Notes: a model not told the origin generated them from the sequence alone. Positions 49,401 through 57,858 are shown, counted from the first letter of the stretch. The stretch is DNA of 64,000 nucleotides from Rhodanobacter sp. Soil772 (GCF_001428385.1 NZ_LMSK01000003.1:222689-286688), one strand, 5' to 3'. Translations and numbers: made by a program.

Positions 49401-49718
49401 GGCTGCCTCGGCGCTGGCTGGCGCGGCAGACACCGTCGGCGCGTTGCCGGGCGGGCGAAGCAGCAGGACGCAGGCCGCCACCAGCAGCACACCCGCCACA
49501 CCGACGACGAGGCGTCGCTGCGGCAGCTTCATGTAACCCCGCTGCAGCAGTGGCCAGACGGTGTTGCGCCACCCTCGCCACGCGGCCGGCAACAGCTTGC
49601 GGACAACGAAATTGCCGATCGCGGCCAGCAGCAAAAAGAGCCGTCGTGCCAGCCACCAGAGGCCCTTGCCGACGGCAAGGGCGAGGCGTTTGAGCAGGTG
49701 GTTCCAGTTCGTCGTCAT
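46416..49718 (-). CDS. large envelope protein with IPT/TIG-like and two PKD domains
   Basis: 1100-aa protein. Hydrophobic helices at about 17-40 and 68-88 anchor it. An IPT/TIG-like domain (about 110-170) follows. The middle (about 200-690) is unrecognised, with a small-residue, Gly/Ala-rich membrane-like segment near 470-500. Two PKD domains come next (about 710-785 with VDFGDGTP; about 805-880 with LDPGDGSG). The C-terminal ~200 aa are unrecognised. Cysteines in each PKD and CIICVY suggest disulfides outside the cytoplasm. It ends the ECF sigma/kinase unit and is a likely regulated output. Confidence 0.75.
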   Translation of the reverse strand: MTTNWNHLLKRLALAVGKGLWWLARRLFLLLAAIGNFVVRKLLPAAWRGWRNTVWPLLQRGYMKLPQRRLVVGVAGVLLVAACVLLLRPPGNAPTVSAAPASAEAAGPAKPAVLTFAPATAAPGAPVLLSGVPVLAGEHLDVRVGDQPAAAQRLADGRIRILVPLYLGPDNWPVPPAQPQPLEVHRDDALVAASQGGLQVTELQRAPGTTAGVQRSLARITQGYERILTALPVQHQEERAYRQAMLTTLRALVSEGDHSLAAVLAGTSPLLAGAKPELELTDALLASSGSADHLDAYADAVGGEPAPATPTTAQAPGRPAGLGALASVAKAAGTSVAAPMKAMAATLQASGLGFRSGPYRASTDAMAYPGDLLKTAGALTAAWVADSAWGRGNAFVMTGQEPAGGDVPFGGAGHSAGSAVAALQCRGGNDKAFEIACLMQVQVVLSAFSQEVVKPTADLYASTMALAFSGAAAGGASTGAGVAVTLNMVVSSLLSVTSFVMEKVSLSLLPAKVTRFEVVEHKELMRVGETAKVVIEVEARNNPQTVTVMDLVDLAKMVIGPNIKFSEAYKDALVKVFDFTIDIYQTALRGSEYMTPGSTAGVNPGVFTMPPMTWGPAKINSDDLVTLYSYDQQVVVAREKELTWEAKGHGKTGVRVEMRATGDRSKVLVDHSLCIICVYTGGAFGEDILSISKKIDVGVKLEPFPRHGAAPMDVELRWEIAEALEDKGPLACTVDFGDGTPVEHIADCRETSSISHEYPYTSRLNDGTDGAYVATISLGGSNADGSTEIYPDWEFKVSPSSGEAPLDTHFNWNIPLPPDEAPPSCVLDPGDGSGKQTFDDCTAVTEADHRYTTRGSYVATLSMTRGTAKDTKTAPVSVAVTGACTNLLENKAWTGSVSYNQSRDVYDKHGRHSVYSFNVSLSADMPEDTRRQWRGGDYLVRYFSPNPSGTANVQYTKEEFDERGRLEWTDTFTGNGTLRPFEKGMSEDGTMLVLTLRRDCTYSFYLQGQVYGSGKRWELIGGDKSYEGRLWFHSVTGEGHVTSSEQIQGSAQFPALTQSQIADNSLEKTSWISEMDSVGSALGEGNLGTVKVHWDFRPKD

Positions 49719-49784
49719 GTCCGTCGTTCACCGCAAGAGGGAAGAGTGGTGCAACGTGTCCGGGTGGGCTGCCCGGACACGGGG

Positions 49785-50960
49785 TCAGCGACCGATCAGG
49801 CCGCGCAGCAGGCCCTTGGCCGCGTCCTTGACCGGTAGCGGGGACGCGCCCGGCGCGCCGGCGCCGAACGACATCAGCATCGCGGTCGACTTGTTGCGCA
49901 CGTGCACGTTCCAGCCGGCCTGGCTGATCGTGCGTTCGCTGCCGTAGGCGATCATCTGCAGCACCGGCGCGGCGTTGCCGTTGCCGGCGAACACCTCGCG
50001 CGGGATCGAACAACTGCGCGCATCGGCGTTCAGCAGGGTGCGCGAGCCGGTCCACTGGGCGATCTGCTTTTCGGGCAGGTAGCCGATCAGTTCCGGGCCA
50101 GCGTAGCCGTCCTGCGAACTGCTCCACATCACGATCGTGTCGCCGTCCATCGCGGTGCCGTGGATGAAGTAGGCGCGCGCGCCGTCCACCGCATCCCAGT
50201 GCAGCGTCGGCCCCTGTTCGGCCTTGCTCTCGCTGCGCAGTTTCAGCGCGGGCATGAAGTCGTGGTCGTGCGCCAGCTCGAACTGCATCGTTTCGGGCAA
50301 GCCCTCGCCGGTCACGCGGTGGGTGCCGACCAGCGACGCCTTGGCGGAGACCGTTTTGCGGCTGGACGGGTTCGGCCACAACACGTGCTGGGGGCCGGGG
50401 TCGATACCCGACGACGGCACCTGCCGCGGGGTGGGTGCGCGGCCGCTCTGCACCGGCTTGCCGTTGCGGATCGTCACCGTGTACTCGGCCGGCTGGCCCG
50501 CGCGCACCTGCTCGCCGCAGCCCCAGTAGTAGCGCATGCGGAAGGTGCCGCCGTCGGCGGGCATCTGGTGGGCAGGCGGGCTGTCGGCCAGCGGGGCCGC
50601 GGCGCCGCGCGGGGAGGGCAGCAGCTCGATTCGCTCGCCGACCCGAAGGCCCTTCGGCACGAACTGGCTGGCCGGCGTGCCGGGGTGCTGGCGGTTGTGC
50701 AGGGCGATGTCCAGGTACTTGCCGGCCATACCGGGGCTGCGCGCCATGCCATAGCTGGCGGTCTGGCCGCTCATCGCGTTCGCCATCCGGCCGATGCTGC
50801 CCATGCCGGGCATGCCAGGCATGGCGTGGGTCGCCACGTCGATGTACAGCTCCGCTGGCTTGGGCTTGGGTTTGGTCTGCGCGCTGGCGTCCATCGGCAG
50901 CGCGGCAGCGATGCCGACAGCCAAAGCCGAGGCGGCGAGAAACAGGGAAGAAGTGTGCAT
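49785..50960 (-). CDS. exported Met/Gly-rich hypothetical protein
   Basis: 391-aa exported protein of unknown function. Signal peptide MHTSSLFLAASALAVGIAA ends near ASAQ. The mature start has HAMPGMPGMGSIGRMANAM, a Met/Gly/His segment that could bind copper or another soft metal. The rest is a beta-rich domain with a fibronectin-like strand pattern (LHWDAVDGARAYFIHGTA) and paired cysteines. Lies between the kinase gene and the PKD-protein gene, 66 bases from the latter, and is probably co-regulated. ATG 50960 is chosen by the signal peptide. Confidence 0.65.
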   Translation of the reverse strand: MHTSSLFLAASALAVGIAAALPMDASAQTKPKPKPAELYIDVATHAMPGMPGMGSIGRMANAMSGQTASYGMARSPGMAGKYLDIALHNRQHPGTPASQFVPKGLRVGERIELLPSPRGAAAPLADSPPAHQMPADGGTFRMRYYWGCGEQVRAGQPAEYTVTIRNGKPVQSGRAPTPRQVPSSGIDPGPQHVLWPNPSSRKTVSAKASLVGTHRVTGEGLPETMQFELAHDHDFMPALKLRSESKAEQGPTLHWDAVDGARAYFIHGTAMDGDTIVMWSSSQDGYAGPELIGYLPEKQIAQWTGSRTLLNADARSCSIPREVFAGNGNAAPVLQMIAYGSERTISQAGWNVHVRNKSTAMLMSFGAGAPGASPLPVKDAAKGLLRGLIGR

Positions 50961-51098
50961 GGGCGGCGCCCTCGTTGGGGCGGGCCGAAACGGCGGCCCG
51001 GCCGAGCCCGGCGAGTCCGGGTCTCCCATAAACGAGATTCGTGCGCGAAAACTGACAGCCGCCATCGCGGGCGGCCCGGCGGCCGGTGGCTCGCCGCC

Positions 51099-53720
51099 CT
51101 ACGGCAGCGCCGTGCAGCGGGCCTGGCTGGTCGCGGCGACGCAGTGCGCCAGCGGGGTGACGCTGGCGAAATCGCCCAGGCCGGCGAGTAGTTCTGTCGT
51201 GGCGGCCGCATCGCCGGTGTCCCGGGCCAGCAGCAGCGACAGCATCCAGGGGCGCTGCCAGTCGCGCGCGAGGCTTACCGGCGGAAGCTCGCTGCGCAGC
51301 CCGGCGAGAAGCTGTGACGCCTCCGCGCGGTTGCCGCCCAGGAGGTGCCGCTCGGCCTGCGCCAGCCGGTAGGTCAGCGGCGGCTCGACCCCGGCCGGCG
51401 GCGCGCAGCCTGCGAGCGTTTGCGTGGCGGCCTCCGCTTTGCCGCGGTGCCACTGGATCGAGGCGGCCAAGCCGCAGGCGGCGAGGCCGGCGCCCTGGTG
51501 GGTCAAGCCGTGCTTGCCGATGATGGCCGAACTCCGGCCCAGCACTTCGGTCGCGCGGGCGGACTGGTTCAGCGCCGTCAGCACGTAGGCATGGCCGCGA
51601 TAGCAGGATTCCGCATGCAGATCCATGCGCTTGATGCGGTCGTCGATCGCGCTGCTTGTCTCGTAGTGTTCGAGGGCCTCCGCGTGCCGGCCGCGTTGCA
51701 TCAGGTACGCCGCGAGGTTGCAGTGGGCGAGCGACGCATGCAGGTGGGGCCGGGTATAGATGCGATCGGTGATCTCCACCGCCTGCCGTGCCAACGCCTC
51801 GGCGCGCTCGAGCCGGCCGGCCTTGCGCATCGTGGTGGAGGCATCGGCGGCGGTGTACGCGTAACTGCCGCTCTGTTCCCCGTCCAGCGCGCGGACCATG
51901 CGCAGGCGTGTTTCCTGCAGCTGGATGCGTTCGGCGAAATCCGCGGGCCGGGCGAAGGCGATGGACACGGCAAGACCGTTGAGCGTGTCCAGGTGCAGCC
52001 GCGAATTTTCCAGCGTGCTTCCGGCGATGCGCGCCAGCGCCTGCCGGTGCAGCGCTTCGGCCTCGGTCGGGGCGGTGGTCGCCAGCGCCATGCCCAGCGC
52101 GTTCATGGCACGCAGATGGTCGGCGACCGGTGTTCCCAGTTGATGATCGAGGGCCAGGGCGGCGCGGGCGTGGCGGATCGCTTCGGCGGTGTTGCCGCGC
52201 ACACGGTGCAGTCGCGCCAGTTCCTTGTGGATGGCCGCGGCTTGGCGTGCATGGGTTTGCCCGGCGCCGCCCGCGGCAGCGATCAGTTCCAGCGCTTGTT
52301 CGAGATCGCGTGCGGCGTCATCGAGCCGGTTCAGGCGCAGGCGCGAAACCCCGGTCAGGTGGAGGATGTCGGCGGCAGCCAGCGGATCGCTGGCGACGAT
52401 GTTCTCGCGCGCCTGGCTGGCGCCTTCGTCGAGCAGGTCGAGCGCGCTGGGAATGCCGCCCGCATCCGGGTTGGTGGATTCGAAGACGTGTTGCAGGAAG
52501 TCGCGCACCAGCGTTGCCCGCTGCGCCTGCGTGCGCGCGTTCGCCGCCTCTTCCCTGGCGATGCCCGCTTGCCACAGCGTGGTCGCCACGCCGCCGGCGA
52601 GCGTGAGCAGCAGCAGGCACGCCGCGGCGACGCCGACCTTGTGGCGGCCGACGAACTTGCGCAGCCGATAGCCCGGCCGCGGCTTCTGCGCCAGCACGGG
52701 CAGGCCGGCGAGCCAGCGGCGCAGGTCGTCGGCCAGTGCCTCGGCCGAGTGATAGCGCTGCTCCGGCGCTTCGGACAAGGCCTTGAGCAACACCCGGTCG
52801 AGGTCGTTCTTCAGCGGCACGTAATGGCGGTGGCAGGCGTCGCCATCGGCGCGGACCAGCAGCGAAGGCCGGGTGGATCGGCTGCTTTCGGCCGTCGTCT
52901 GCGGCGTGCGTCCGGTGAGCAGGCGGTGGAGCAGGGCGCCGAGGCCGTAGACGTCGATGGCGGTGCTCGGCAAGGCGCCGTGCAGCTGTTCGGGCGCCGC
53001 GTATCCGGGCGTCATCGCGCGCAACATCGTCTGCGTGCGTTCCTCGGTGGAGCCGGTGAACTGGCCGATGCCGAAGTCGAGCAGGCGCACATGGCCGGCA
53101 GCCTCGATCAGCACGTTCGAGGGCTTGAGGTCCCGGTGGATCACCAGGTTGCGATGCGCGTAGGCGGCGGCGTCGCAGACCTGCAGATAGAGCCGCACGA
53201 TCGCGCGTGTATCGAGCGCGTGCGATTCGCACCAGTGGTCGATGCGCTCGCCCTCGACCAGCGGCATCGCCAGCCAGCAGGTGCCGTCGTCGGCCACGCC
53301 GGAGTCGAGCAGCGGGGTGATGTTGGGGTGGTTGAGGCGGGCCAGGATCGCCGCCTCGCGCTGGAAACGGTCGCGGCCGGCGATGCCGAGCGCGCCGAGG
53401 GTGAGGATCTTGATCGCCGCCTGCTGCCGCGCCATGCCCTGTTCGCGCCAGCCGCGATAGACCACGGCCATGCCGCCGCGGCCAAGTTCGGTTTCCAGCG
53501 TCCAGCCGCCCAGGCGGCAGCCGCTGAGGTCGCCGCCGCCCGGGTCCAGCGAGGCCCGCGGCTGCCGGTGCGCGGCCAGCAGTTGTTCGAGCCGCCGCCG
53601 CACCGGCGCGGGCAGTACCTGCGCGGCCAGCCAGTTGTCGCGTTCGCCCTCGGGCAGGTCCAGCCACTGGTCGAAGGCCGCGTCGGCCGCCCGCCAATGC
53701 GCCAGCGTCTCAGCGTCCAT
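51099..53720 (-). CDS. transmembrane Ser/Thr protein kinase with TPR region (sigma-factor-linked)
   Basis: 873-aa Hanks-type kinase. An N-terminal helical region (1-60) typical of sigma-linked kinases precedes the kinase domain: G-loop LGRGGMAVVYRG (79-90), K104, HRDLKPSN (195-202), DFG (215-217), APE (242-244). All catalytic residues are present. One membrane helix (361-383) leads to a periplasmic TPR region (about 400-870), probably the sensor. It overlaps the ECF sigma gene by 11 bases. In Xanthomonas (PknS/EcfK) and Vibrio (PknT/EcfP) such kinases activate the partner sigma factor by phosphorylation. Confidence 0.92.
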   Translation of the reverse strand: MDAETLAHWRAADAAFDQWLDLPEGERDNWLAAQVLPAPVRRRLEQLLAAHRQPRASLDPGGGDLSGCRLGGWTLETELGRGGMAVVYRGWREQGMARQQAAIKILTLGALGIAGRDRFQREAAILARLNHPNITPLLDSGVADDGTCWLAMPLVEGERIDHWCESHALDTRAIVRLYLQVCDAAAYAHRNLVIHRDLKPSNVLIEAAGHVRLLDFGIGQFTGSTEERTQTMLRAMTPGYAAPEQLHGALPSTAIDVYGLGALLHRLLTGRTPQTTAESSRSTRPSLLVRADGDACHRHYVPLKNDLDRVLLKALSEAPEQRYHSAEALADDLRRWLAGLPVLAQKPRPGYRLRKFVGRHKVGVAAACLLLLTLAGGVATTLWQAGIAREEAANARTQAQRATLVRDFLQHVFESTNPDAGGIPSALDLLDEGASQARENIVASDPLAAADILHLTGVSRLRLNRLDDAARDLEQALELIAAAGGAGQTHARQAAAIHKELARLHRVRGNTAEAIRHARAALALDHQLGTPVADHLRAMNALGMALATTAPTEAEALHRQALARIAGSTLENSRLHLDTLNGLAVSIAFARPADFAERIQLQETRLRMVRALDGEQSGSYAYTAADASTTMRKAGRLERAEALARQAVEITDRIYTRPHLHASLAHCNLAAYLMQRGRHAEALEHYETSSAIDDRIKRMDLHAESCYRGHAYVLTALNQSARATEVLGRSSAIIGKHGLTHQGAGLAACGLAASIQWHRGKAEAATQTLAGCAPPAGVEPPLTYRLAQAERHLLGGNRAEASQLLAGLRSELPPVSLARDWQRPWMLSLLLARDTGDAAATTELLAGLGDFASVTPLAHCVAATSQARCTALP

Positions 53721-54276
53721 CGCCGGCCTCGTCGAGCATCGCCTGCAGGAACGCGCGGGCGCGCTCCCATTCGCGGTACACGGTGCGTTCGGAACACGCC
53801 AGCAGGCGCGCGATTTCGCTGAATTCCAGCCCCGCGAAATAGCGCAGATCGACGATCCGGCGCCGCTGCGGGCTGATCGCCTCCAGTGCCTGCAGGCACT
53901 CTTCCAGCGCCAGCACGTTGGTCGTCGCCACCGGCATCTGCGGGATCTGGTCGTCGAGGCTGACCATGAGCTGCCCGCCGCCGCGCTTTTCGCTGACGCG
54001 CTGGCGGGCGTGTTCGACCAGGATCCAGCGCATCGCCTGCGCCGAGATCGCGAAGAAGTGGTTGCGGTCGGCCAGCGGCAGCGGCTTGCCCTGGGTGATC
54101 CGCAGGAACAGTTCGTGCACCAGCACGGTCGGGGTCAGCGTGGCCTGGTTGCCGTGCAGGCGCGCGTTGGCCAGGCGCAGCAGCTCGGGGTACAGCGCTT
54201 CGAACACGGCCCCCAGTTGCGCGGGCTCGCCGTCGCGGGCAAGTGCGAGCAAGCCGGTGATGTCAGTGTCGGACAC
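53710..54276 (-). CDS. ECF sigma factor of the kinase-associated (ECF43-like) group
   Basis: 188-aa ECF sigma factor from GTG 54276 (SD AAGG). Region 2 includes AVFEALYPELLRLANARL and region 4 RRRIVDLRYFAGLEFSEIA with SERTVYREW. In region 2.2 the usual acidic residues before VxEvFLR are replaced by TLTPTVLVHELFLR, with threonines at about 46, 48 and 50. In Vibrio EcfP the same exchange makes activity depend on phosphorylation by the neighbouring kinase. No anti-sigma gene is present. First gene of the unit kinase, exported protein, PKD protein. Confidence 0.88.
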   Translation of the reverse strand: MSDTDITGLLALARDGEPAQLGAVFEALYPELLRLANARLHGNQATLTPTVLVHELFLRITQGKPLPLADRNHFFAISAQAMRWILVEHARQRVSEKRGGGQLMVSLDDQIPQMPVATTNVLALEECLQALEAISPQRRRIVDLRYFAGLEFSEIARLLACSERTVYREWERARAFLQAMLDEAGDGR

Positions 54277-54525
54277 GTGTGCCTTCCCCCAGGCAGATCC
54301 CGCCAGCGGCGCCAGTAGCCACTTGCCGGGCATGCCGTTGCCGAGTTTTCAGTTTCAGGCTGCGAGCCCGGGATTGCGCATGCAGCCGGCGAAGCATGGC
54401 GTCACTGCCATTCGTGCCAGAGGCAACTTTCTACCATATCCACCGGCGTGGCGGGCTCGATCTGGATTTCGTCGTCCAGGCCGCGTGATCGGGGTCTCGT
54501 GACCGGCCGGAAACACGGAGTCGGG

Positions 54526-54567
54526 CGGTGGCAGGTTCATGGATCCGGATCGATGAACCTGCCACCG
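54526..54567. repeat. 15-bp perfect inverted repeat
   Basis: CGGTGGCAGGTTCAT (54526-54540) and its exact complement (54553-54567) flank 12 bases that include GGATCC. It lies 250 bases upstream of the sigma gene. It could be a terminator without a T-run, an operator, or an end of a small mobile element; no T-run follows on either strand. Confidence 0.6.
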
Positions 54568-54590
54568 GTTCTTGCGCGGCGATGTCGGCA

Positions 54591-54755
54591 TCAGTGCACA
54601 CGAAAGCATGCCGACGCTGACGAAGGCAGGTAGCTTTCTTCACCCACGCGGCGGCAGTGTGCGATCAGGTCAGCTTCGGCGCGGCGGGCCCGTTGCCAGT
54701 CTTCACGCGTGAACGCAAACCCGTCGACCGCGCAGCCGCACGTGGTCGGAGCCAT
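54591..54755 (-). CDS. possible small ORF in the decayed patch
   Basis: A 54-aa frame from ATG 54755, with GAGGTGG just upstream, ending near the inverted repeat. Residues 14-42 (GFAFTREDWQRARRAEADL onwards) look protein-like and helical; the rest does not. No family recognised. It overlaps the transposase remnant in another frame, so it may be a fragment or chance frame. Confidence 0.25.
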   Translation of the reverse strand: MAPTTCGCAVDGFAFTREDWQRARRAEADLIAHCRRVGEESYLPSSASACFRVH

Positions 54756-54819
54756 CCACCTCATACGCTGAAGACAGGACCTTCGCCAAATCCATGCCGA
54801 TGGTTATAGTGCCGATGGA
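54703..54819 (-). pseudogene. IS110-type transposase N-terminal remnant
   Basis: About 38 codons read SIGTITIGMDLAKV and then VDGSDHVRLRGRR before a stop. IS110-family transposases begin with TIGIDLAKNVF...GVD...VLR, so this looks like a truncated start of one. The remainder of the transposase is missing. Rest of the 54277-55242 gap: the inverted repeat at 54526, a short GGCCT/AGGCC hairpin near 54863, and no supported gene. Confidence 0.4.
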
Positions 54820-55242
54820 AACTTCCTCTTCTGCTGGCGGTTGTGTCGCAACAGCATCATGGCCTTCGAGGCCGTAAAGGGAGAAAGTCTCTTTTTACTC
54901 GTTCAAGGCGGACGGCTACGCCGCCGCTTATCCGGGTAGCAACACGTCACGAAGAGCGGCAAAGCGGCCTTGGTGGAGGCTGTGGTGAGTCGTCCAACCG
55001 CTCGCTCAAGACGAACGACTGGGTAGCATCCGGCTATTCGCCCAGGTGACGCGCGAAAGGCCGCTGACCCGTTTTGTCGGGTCGGCCCAATGAGAATTCT
55101 CGTCGACAAAAATTTGGTCCAGCTGTTTCATCCGGATTTCGATGGATCGGTGAGCCGACTTCTTCCCGGCTCCACACGGCGTCCCTTCTTTTTCCACATG
55201 CCGGGAGGACGCTTGCAGTACCACTCATGCGGAGGCGGGGCC

Positions 55243-55815
55243 ATGGCAGCGAATACGGGAAACAGTGGCGGGCGGCGCGGGAATCGTTGGAGGCCGGCGG
55301 TCTGGGGCGCCGCGGCGGGTTTGCTGTTGCTGCCTTTGGTGGCGATGCAGTTCACCGGGGACGTGGTCTGGACGCCGTTCGATTTCATGGTCTTCGGCGC
55401 CATGCTGCTCGCCGCCTGTGGCACCTACGAGTTGGGCGCGAGGGTGTCGAGCAACACCGCGTACCGCGCCGCGTTCGGCGTGGCGGTCGCGGCGGGATTC
55501 ATCCTGGTTTGGGTGAACCTTGCCGTCGGCATCATCGGCACGGAAAACAATCCGGCCAACTTGATGTTTGGCGGAGTGCTCGTCGTCGGCATCATCGGCG
55601 CGCTCATCGCGCGCTTCCGGCCTCACGGCATGGCACGCGCGTTGATCGCGACGGCCGTCGCCCAGGCGCTGGTCGTCGTGATCGCCGTGGCCGCTGTAAT
55701 CGAATTCGATTTTGCCTTGGTGGGACTGACGGTGTTCTTCGTCGCGATGTGGCTCATATCGGCCGGGTTGTTTCGAAAAGCGGCGCGGGAGCGAACTCCC
55801 GCGGGTGCGCTTTGA
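55243..55815 (+). CDS. small polytopic membrane protein
   Basis: 190-aa inner-membrane protein of unknown function. A basic N-terminus (about 1-18) is followed by five or six hydrophobic helices. FTGDVVWTPFDFMVFGAMLL (about 37-56) is a conserved-looking block seen in small bacterial membrane proteins. The ATG at 55243 follows the SD GGAGGCGGGG; the frame is open a further 51 codons upstream without conserved features. Convergent with the CocE-type hydrolase gene. Confidence 0.75.
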   Translation: MAANTGNSGGRRGNRWRPAVWGAAAGLLLLPLVAMQFTGDVVWTPFDFMVFGAMLLAACGTYELGARVSSNTAYRAAFGVAVAAGFILVWVNLAVGIIGTENNPANLMFGGVLVVGIIGALIARFRPHGMARALIATAVAQALVVVIAVAAVIEFDFALVGLTVFFVAMWLISAGLFRKAARERTPAGAL

Positions 55816-55893
55816 CAACTCTGCAAAAGACTTCGCCTCAATGCCGCGCGCTGTTTTATCTCTGCAGAGCGTTGCCGATCGTGCTTCGAACTC

Positions 55894-57858
55894 TCAGCCG
55901 CCCACCACCGGCAACGCAATGAAGCTCGCCTGCGCCGGCGTGTGGTACACGCGCTGGGTCGCCTTCACGTAGTCCGCCGGCTTGGCGAAAAAGATGTTCG
56001 GCACGAAGGTCTGCGGGTTGCGGTCGTACAGCGGGAACCAGCTCGATTGCACCTGCACCATGATGCGGTGGCCGGGCAGGAAGACGTGGTTGGCGGCGGG
56101 CAGGGCGAAGCGGTAGGGCAGGGGCCGGTTGGCGGCGATCGGCTTGGCTTCGGTGAAGCCTTCGCGGTAGCGGCCGCGGAAGATGTCCATCGCCACGGCG
56201 AGCTGGTAGCCGCCCATCTCGGGTTGCTCGGCAACCTGGTCGGGGTAGACGTCGATCAGCTTGACCACCCAGTCGCTGTCGCTGCCGCTGGTCGAGGCGA
56301 CCAGGTTCACTTCGGGCGCGCCGCTGATGGTGAGCGGCGCGGTGAGCACGTCGCTCACGTAGGTGACCACGTCGGTGCGGCCGGAGGCTTCGCGCTGGTC
56401 GTCGACGAGCCATTGCGACCAGGTCTGGCCGTCGCCATAGCCGATCGGCTGGATCGGACGTGCGCGGAACGGTACCGGGTGCGCGGGATCGGAGACGTAT
56501 TCGTCGTAGGCGTCGCCGCCGGCGGGTGAGCCGAAGCCGAGCTTGTGGTCGGCCTGCAGGTACAGTGCGCGGCTTTTCGCGGCGCAGCCGCTTTCGCAGG
56601 CGAGCGGCCAGCGCGGCAGCCGCTGCCACTGGTTGCTGCCGGTCTGGTAGGCGGTGACCGGCGCGAGGCCGGCCTTCGGCGCGCCGTCCTTCAGGTATTG
56701 CGCCAGGTACGGACGCAGGATCTTTTCGCGGAAATACTTCGCGGTGTCGCTGCCGAAGCGGATCGCGCCGAGCGAGCTGCCCTCGTCGATCTCCTGGCCG
56801 TGGTGCCACGGACCCATCACCAGCTTGACCATGTTGTCGCTTGAGTCCTTCGGCTTGATCGTGCGGTACACGGCCAGCGCGCCGTAGATGTCTTCCTGAT
56901 CCCACAGGCTGTGCACCAGCATTACCGGCACCTTCAATGGCTGCGCGGCGAGCAGCTTGTCCACCGCCTGCTCGCTCCAGAAGCTGTCGTAGGCGGGGTG
57001 CGCCAGCAGCTTGTTCCAGAAGCCGAGCTGGCGCATGCCGTAGGCGTCGGCGAGCGCGCCGGCCGAGCCGTAATGCATGAACAGGTCGTATTCGTCGCGG
57101 TAGCTGGTCCACCACTTGATCGAGTTGTCGCGGCTGGCGGTCTGCTCGTACATGTAGGCCATGTTCTGCTGGCGGAACGCACCGTGGTGGAACCAGTCGT
57201 CGCCCATCCAGCCGTCCACCATCGGGTTCATCGGCACGGAAACCTTCAGCGCCGGATGCGGATGGAACAGCGCCATCAGCGGCTCGAAGCCGTCGTAGGA
57301 AATGCCCAGGATGCCGACCTTGCCATTCGACTCGGGGATGTTCTTCACCAGCCAATCGATGGTGTCGTACGTGTCGGTGGCGTCGTCCACCGGGGTGGGG
57401 TTCAGTGGGCCGTGCAGTGGCCGGTTCATCACGTAGTCGCCTTCGGAACCGTACTTGCCGCGCACGTCCTGCACCACGCGGATGTAGCCGTCCTCGACGA
57501 TGATGTCGGCGGCGTTGTCGTAGCCCTCGAGCATCGGGCCGAGGTGGCCGCTCATGCTGTGCGTGGTCAGCGCCTTGGCGTCGTACGGCGTGCGGGTGAG
57601 CAGGATGCCGGCGTGGTGGGCACCCTTCGGGATCAGGATGACGGTGTGCAGCTTCACCCCGTCGCGCATCGGGATCATCACGTCGCGCTGCACGTAGTCG
57701 AAGCTGCCGGTGGCCGGCACGAACTTCGCCGGCGTTTCGCTGGGGTAGTCCGGGTACTTCGCCTGCGGTGCATCGGTGGCTTGCAGCATGCCGCCCGTGG
57801 CGAGCAGCAGGGCGAACAGCGCAGGCCTCAGGCCTGCAACGAATCGACTCGACGTCAT
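55894..57858 (-). CDS. exported CocE/NonD family hydrolase (X-Pro acylpeptidase-like)
   Basis: 654-aa serine hydrolase of the CocE/NonD family (S15-like). A signal peptide (about 1-28) is followed by VMIPMRDGVKLHTVILIPK, the family entry to the alpha/beta-hydrolase domain. LGISYDGFEPL holds the nucleophile S187, and a C-terminal jelly-roll domain follows (from about 430). Members cleave X-Pro peptides, cephalosporin or glutaryl amides; substrate unknown here. ATG 57858 gives a clean signal peptide. Confidence 0.9.
   Translation of the reverse strand: MTSSRFVAGLRPALFALLLATGGMLQATDAPQAKYPDYPSETPAKFVPATGSFDYVQRDVMIPMRDGVKLHTVILIPKGAHHAGILLTRTPYDAKALTTHSMSGHLGPMLEGYDNAADIIVEDGYIRVVQDVRGKYGSEGDYVMNRPLHGPLNPTPVDDATDTYDTIDWLVKNIPESNGKVGILGISYDGFEPLMALFHPHPALKVSVPMNPMVDGWMGDDWFHHGAFRQQNMAYMYEQTASRDNSIKWWTSYRDEYDLFMHYGSAGALADAYGMRQLGFWNKLLAHPAYDSFWSEQAVDKLLAAQPLKVPVMLVHSLWDQEDIYGALAVYRTIKPKDSSDNMVKLVMGPWHHGQEIDEGSSLGAIRFGSDTAKYFREKILRPYLAQYLKDGAPKAGLAPVTAYQTGSNQWQRLPRWPLACESGCAAKSRALYLQADHKLGFGSPAGGDAYDEYVSDPAHPVPFRARPIQPIGYGDGQTWSQWLVDDQREASGRTDVVTYVSDVLTAPLTISGAPEVNLVASTSGSDSDWVVKLIDVYPDQVAEQPEMGGYQLAVAMDIFRGRYREGFTEAKPIAANRPLPYRFALPAANHVFLPGHRIMVQVQSSWFPLYDRNPQTFVPNIFFAKPADYVKATQRVYHTPAQASFIALPVVGG

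Noticed and set aside
46416-54276. Type VI secretion genes next to the sigma/kinase pair, as linked functionally in X. citri
   Set aside because: None of the neighbouring genes resembles a type VI component; the link could only be to distant loci.
54355-54609. An 84-codon minus-strand frame between the sigma gene and the inverted repeat
   Set aside because: It runs through the perfect inverted repeat, has no SD and no conserved sequence.
54591-55242. A complete IS110 element
   Set aside because: Only the first ~38 codons of a transposase-like frame are visible; no downstream catalytic part or second end.
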